Source: Bacillus sp. EB106-08-02-XG196
GTDB lineage: Bacteria > Bacillota > Bacilli > Bacillales > Cytobacillaceae
Length of the DNA: 64,000 nt
Direction: 5' to 3'
Assembly: GCF_013396335.1 (NCBI RefSeq)
Contig: NZ_JABWSY010000022.1
Span: 18,844-82,843 of the forward strand
Shown here in pieces: positions 61,283-64,000 of this stretch. Position 1 is the stretch's first letter, and each line of letters begins with the position of its first letter. A program made the position numbers and the translations under genes. Below the pieces are notes generated by a model, which was given only the letters and a program-made list of their open reading frames with translations, did no database searches and had not been told where the DNA came from.

Positions 61283-61825
61283 TTAGAGCTCTTCCACGAT
61301 AATGTTGTGGTTTGTATATACACATATTTCTGCAGCTATTTCTAAAGAAGCCTTTGCAATTTCTTTTGCTGAAAGATGGTCACCTGCATATTTCTTTAGA
61401 GAACGTCCAGCTGCTAGCGCATAATTACCACCAGAACCAATTGCGAGAATTCCATCATCAGGCTCAATTACTTCACCTGTTCCTGATATTAGGAGTATAT
61501 CTTCCTGATTCATAACAATTAACATGGCTTCTAGTTTTCTTAGGACCTTATCGCTTCTCCACTGTTTAGCAAGCTCAACAGCCGCTCGTTGGAGGTTTCC
61601 ATTATATTCTTCTAATTTCCCTTCGAACATTTCAAAAAGGGTAAAGGCATCGGCAACAGATCCGGCAAAACCAGCTAATACTCTTCCATTAAATATCTTT
61701 CTAACCTTTTTTGCTGTGTGCTTCATCACTACAGCATTACCAAATGTGACTTGACCATCACCTGACATTGAACATTGACCATTATGATGGATTGCAAATA
61801 TCGTCGTGGCATGAAATTGGTTCAT
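61283..61825 (-). CDS. hslV: Peptidase subunit HslV (ClpQ) of the HslVU protease
   Basis: 180-residue proteasome-like peptidase. The N-terminus reads MNQFHATTIFAIHHNG; the Thr of TTIF (residue 7) is the usual Thr nucleophile position in related Firmicutes. B. subtilis ClpQ instead uses an N-terminal Ser, and the matching residue here is Asn2. So this enzyme probably needs removal of six residues to expose Thr7. GDGQVTFGNAVVMKHTAKKV and GSGGNYALAAGR are conserved. The start ATG follows AGGAGGAAG. Confidence 0.95.
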   Translation of the reverse strand: MNQFHATTIFAIHHNGQCSMSGDGQVTFGNAVVMKHTAKKVRKIFNGRVLAGFAGSVADAFTLFEMFEGKLEEYNGNLQRAAVELAKQWRSDKVLRKLEAMLIVMNQEDILLISGTGEVIEPDDGILAIGSGGNYALAAGRSLKKYAGDHLSAKEIAKASLEIAAEICVYTNHNIIVEEL

Positions 61826-61855
61826 CTTTCTTCCTCCTCTTGCATTTTACTAATG

Positions 61856-61876
61856 GCTCTTTTCTAAGAAAAGAGC
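61856..61876. other. Perfect hairpin upstream of hslV
   Basis: GCTCTTTTC (61856-61864) and GAAAAGAGC (61868-61876) with a 3-nt loop. There is no T-tract on either strand. It lies about 30-50 nt upstream of the hslV start, where xerC coding sequence stands in relatives. Confidence 0.6.
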
Positions 61877-61915
61877 ATGCAAACTTAATTTCGAGCACAA
61901 AATAGTTTGTTCCTC

Positions 61916-61941
61916 GTTAAAATCGGCTTTAGGATTTTAAC
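61916..61941. other. Inverted repeat in the former xerC region
   Basis: GTTAAAATC (61916-61924) and GATTTTAAC (61933-61941), 9 bp with an 8-nt spacer. No T-tract follows. Between this and 62076 the sequence shows nothing else I recognise. Confidence 0.5.
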
Positions 61942-62076
61942 AACTAATCTTTACGAAAACAGCCTGACTAGTAAACCTATGTAACAAGAGATTGTCATAA
62001 GTAGACAAGTGCATTACACTAGAATAGTATGAAAACTTTATTCATTTATTCCCTTTTATATATGGGCATATACGTT

Positions 62077-62265
62077 TCAATTGATTCCATTAAATCCGAC
62101 TTGTTCACCCATGAACAAGATGAATTTACACAAAGCATTATGGGATTGTCCAATTGTATATTGTGATAAAGTTCTCTCCATTTGTAAATGGTTGTGAAAG
62201 AACGTTACTAAATCAGTCACATTTATTACTATGTCCACCTCACAAAGGCTACTAAAGCGTAACAC
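62077..62265 (-). pseudogene. xerC: Remnant of xerC (tyrosine recombinase), N-terminal part only
   Basis: The frame contains TDLVTFFHNHLQMERTLSQY followed by TIGQSHNALCKFILFMGEQV, then GFNGIN and a stop. The pattern L-Q-x-E-(R/K)-x-x-SQYTI-(x)n-F-x-x-F fits the N-terminal core-binding domain of XerC (from memory, B. subtilis has LQIEKNYSQYTI in this place). Only about 45-50 of some 300 residues remain; the catalytic domain with its Arg and Tyr residues is missing from the next 250 nt. It occupies the exact trmFO-xerC-hslV slot. Confidence 0.7.
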
Positions 62266-62290
62266 ACTTCTTTTCCCCTTGCAATAAATT

Positions 62291-63598
62291 TTACAAAACT
62301 TTCACAAAGTTCTGAATTGTTTCTAAGGCTCTGTTTGCATGTTGCATATTTCGTTCCTGTTTTCCTTTAATTTTTTCAGGTAATTCCGGAAACAGTCCAA
62401 AATTTGCATTCATTGGCTGGAAATTCTTTGCGTTAGCTGTGGTGATATAACGTGCCATACTTCCAATTGCAGTTTCAACAGGAAATTCGATCGGATTATT
62501 TCCTTGTGCTAATCTAGCAGCATTTATTCCAGCAGCTAATCCACTTGCAGCCGATTCTACATATCCTTCCACACCTGTCATTTGACCAGCAAAAAACAGA
62601 TTTTCACGTTCCCTAAATTGATAAGAAGCTTTAAGAACCTTTGGTGAATTGATAAAGGTATTTCGATGCATAACCCCATAGCGGACAACCTCTGCATTTT
62701 CAAGTCCTGGTATTAACTGCAGGACTTCTTTTTGTGGACCCCATTTCAAATGTGTCTGGAATCCAACAATATTATAAAGGGTTCCTGCTGCATCGTCTTG
62801 TCGTAGCTGCACAACCGCAAATGGTCTCCTTCCTGTCTTTGGATCCTCTAAACCAACTGGCTTTAATGGTCCGAATAACATTGTTTTCTTGCCTCTTTGT
62901 GCCATGACCTCGATTGGCATACAACCTTCAAAAAAGATTTCCTTTTCAAATTCCTTTAAAGGTACGGTTTCTGCTGCAATTAGCGCTTCATAAAAGGTGT
63001 TGAATTCTTCCTCCGTCATTGGACAATTTAAATAAGCTGCTTCACCTTTATCATATCGTGATTTCAAATAAACCTTATCCATGTTAATGCTGTCTTTTTC
63101 AAGAATTGGTGCTGCAGCATCATAAAAGTAAAGGTAATCCTCGCCCGTTAAAGATTTTAGTTGTGCGGATAATTCGGGACTTGTTAATGGACCCGTTGCG
63201 ATTACCGTTATCCCCTCAGGAATTTCTGTCACTTCTTCATTAATGACCGTTACATTCTCATGATTTCTTACCATTTCTGTCACTTTAGCGGCAAACTCAT
63301 GACGGTCAACCGCCAAGGCGCCTCCTGCTGGGACCGAGCATGCATCAGCAGCAGCGATAATAACAGAATCGAGCAATCGCATTTCTTCCTTTAATACACC
63401 AACCGCATTCGTCAAGGTATTTGCTCTTAAGGAATTGCTGCAAACTAATTCAGCAAACTTGTCAGTATGGTGAGCGGGTGTTTGTTTAACTGGTCTCATC
63501 TCATAAAGTCTAACTTTAACACCACGTTTTGCAATTTGCCACGCAGCCTCACTCCCAGCCAAACCAGCTCCGATTACATTTATTGTTACATCGTTCAT
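62291..63598 (-). CDS. trmFO: Folate-dependent tRNA (uracil-54-C5)-methyltransferase TrmFO
   Basis: 435-residue FAD enzyme that methylates U54 of tRNA with methylenetetrahydrofolate. The FAD-binding GAGLAGSEAAWQIAKRG is at the N-terminus, followed by VCSNSLRAN with the conserved Cys. ATGPLTSPELSAQL and the C-terminal GQMTGVEGYVESAASGLAAG are typical. In relatives it is followed by xerC-hslVU-codY. The start ATG follows GGAGG. A dispersed repeat lies upstream between it and the next terminator. Confidence 0.97.
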   Translation of the reverse strand: MNDVTINVIGAGLAGSEAAWQIAKRGVKVRLYEMRPVKQTPAHHTDKFAELVCSNSLRANTLTNAVGVLKEEMRLLDSVIIAAADACSVPAGGALAVDRHEFAAKVTEMVRNHENVTVINEEVTEIPEGITVIATGPLTSPELSAQLKSLTGEDYLYFYDAAAPILEKDSINMDKVYLKSRYDKGEAAYLNCPMTEEEFNTFYEALIAAETVPLKEFEKEIFFEGCMPIEVMAQRGKKTMLFGPLKPVGLEDPKTGRRPFAVVQLRQDDAAGTLYNIVGFQTHLKWGPQKEVLQLIPGLENAEVVRYGVMHRNTFINSPKVLKASYQFRERENLFFAGQMTGVEGYVESAASGLAAGINAARLAQGNNPIEFPVETAIGSMARYITTANAKNFQPMNANFGLFPELPEKIKGKQERNMQHANRALETIQNFVKVL

Positions 63599-63738
63599 GT
63601 TTAACCTCCTGATTTTTCAAAGCTGATGTTCCATAAATCTAGCTTTACTTTTTACTATGATTACTTTTCCCTCTTTTTAGCCCATCTTGCATTGTACTAT
63701 ACGAATCAAAAACAAAAAAGTTTTATGTTTACAAAAAA

Positions 63739-63889
63739 AAAAGCGGAAGCGCCTTGTTCAGGGGCGACAGGCATAAGACAAGCCGGCATGAAGGTTGCGC
63801 TCTTTAACCTTCTTGACGGATTGGCTTATGACCCCGAGCCCCTAGGCGCTAGAGCTGGATTAAAAAAAGCGGAAGTTCAGGAGCTGGAT
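63739..63889 (+). repeat. Dispersed hairpin repeat, copy D with a tandem mini-derivative
   Basis: A full 122-nt copy (63739-63860, arms AGCGCC/GGCGCT, GGGGC/GCCCC, CATAAG/CTTATG, GAAGGTT/AACCTTC) is followed directly by a 25-nt derivative (63865-63889). That derivative joins AAAAGCGGAAG and TTCAG to the GAGCTGGAT tail. Same orientation as the other copies. Confidence 0.82.
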
Positions 63890-63907
63890 TAAAAAAAATA
63901 GGAAAAG

Positions 63908-63957
63908 AGTGAGCTGAGCTCACCCAGGCTGTCGAGAAACTCTCGACAGCCTTTTAT
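63908..63957 (-). terminator. Double hairpin, terminator of the gene upstream of trmFO
   Basis: AGGCTGTCGAGA (63927-63938) and TCTCGACAGCCT (63942-63953) form a 12-bp stem. A second palindrome GTGAGCTGAGCTCAC (63910-63924) follows on the minus strand, then TCTTTTCCTATTTTTTTT. The gene it ends would be topA by synteny, just outside the window. The last bases (63971-64000) could encode its C-terminus but are too short to identify. Confidence 0.75.
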
Positions 63958-64000
63958 TTTTTCATAAACTTTAATGATTCACCGCGTTAATTTGATATAA

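Noticed and set aside
63626..63892. Plus-strand 88-codon open frame upstream of trmFO
   Set aside because: It runs through repeat copy D and its A-rich flanks. The same kind of frame is expected in any copy of the repeat, and there is no ribosome binding site or family similarity.
63971..64000. C-terminus of topA at the window edge
   Set aside because: Only nine codons before a stop are visible and they show no recognisable TopA sequence; synteny alone is not enough to list a gene.

Overview
The window is a 64 kb stretch of chromosome from an AT-rich, endospore-forming member of the Bacillaceae. Spore genes (spoVS, spoIIIE, dpaA/dpaB, ymxH) and a gene order close to the Bacillus subtilis miaB-spoVS-rny-recA-pgsA-ymf-spoIIIE-dap-pnp-infB-nusA-polC-pyrH-codY-trmFO region support this. 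Finer placement (a Neobacillus or Cytobacillus type of genome is possible) cannot be settled from the sequence alone. Every gene I can support lies on the minus strand, so the window reads from right to left in the transcribed sense.

Layout from right to left. (1) trmFO, a decayed xerC remnant, the hslVU protease and codY. (2) The translation genes rpsB-tsf, then pyrH-frr, then the envelope and isoprenoid genes uppS-cdsA-dxr-rseP. (3) polC with its own promoter; the proS gene often found between rseP and polC is missing. (4) The rimP-nusA-rnpM-rplGA-infB-ylxP-rbfA operon, whose leader holds a terminator and a competing hairpin, followed by truB-ribF. (5) rpsO and pnp, then ylxY, mlpA and ymxH. 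(6) The dipicolinate and lysine block dpaA-dpaB-asd-dapG-dapA, then rnjB, tepA, ylzJ and spoIIIE. (7) A GntR regulator and a nupNOPQ-type nucleoside ABC importer. (8) Two M16 peptidases, the EF-P modification reductase ymfI, ymfJ, ymfK, rodZ, pgsA, cinA, recA, rny, ymdB and spoVS. (9) korA-korB, a two-subunit 2-oxoacid:ferredoxin oxidoreductase in the place where B. subtilis has tdh-kbl, and the start of miaB.

The genes are conserved housekeeping and sporulation genes; the unusual material is between them. A family of about 120-nt elements occurs as four main copies plus deletion remnants. All copies have the same orientation, and each lies just beyond the intrinsic terminator of the upstream gene. 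They fold into long hairpins whose arms differ between copies but stay paired, and one copy carries a diverged relative inserted inside it. There is also a second family of about 185-nt GC-rich, MITE-like elements (two copies), a 52-nt tandem array after ribF and a shorter tandem repeat after cinA. Regulatory sites that can be read include a LexA box before recA, cre-like sites before korA, several sigma-A promoters and candidate sigma-H and sigma-K promoters for spore genes.
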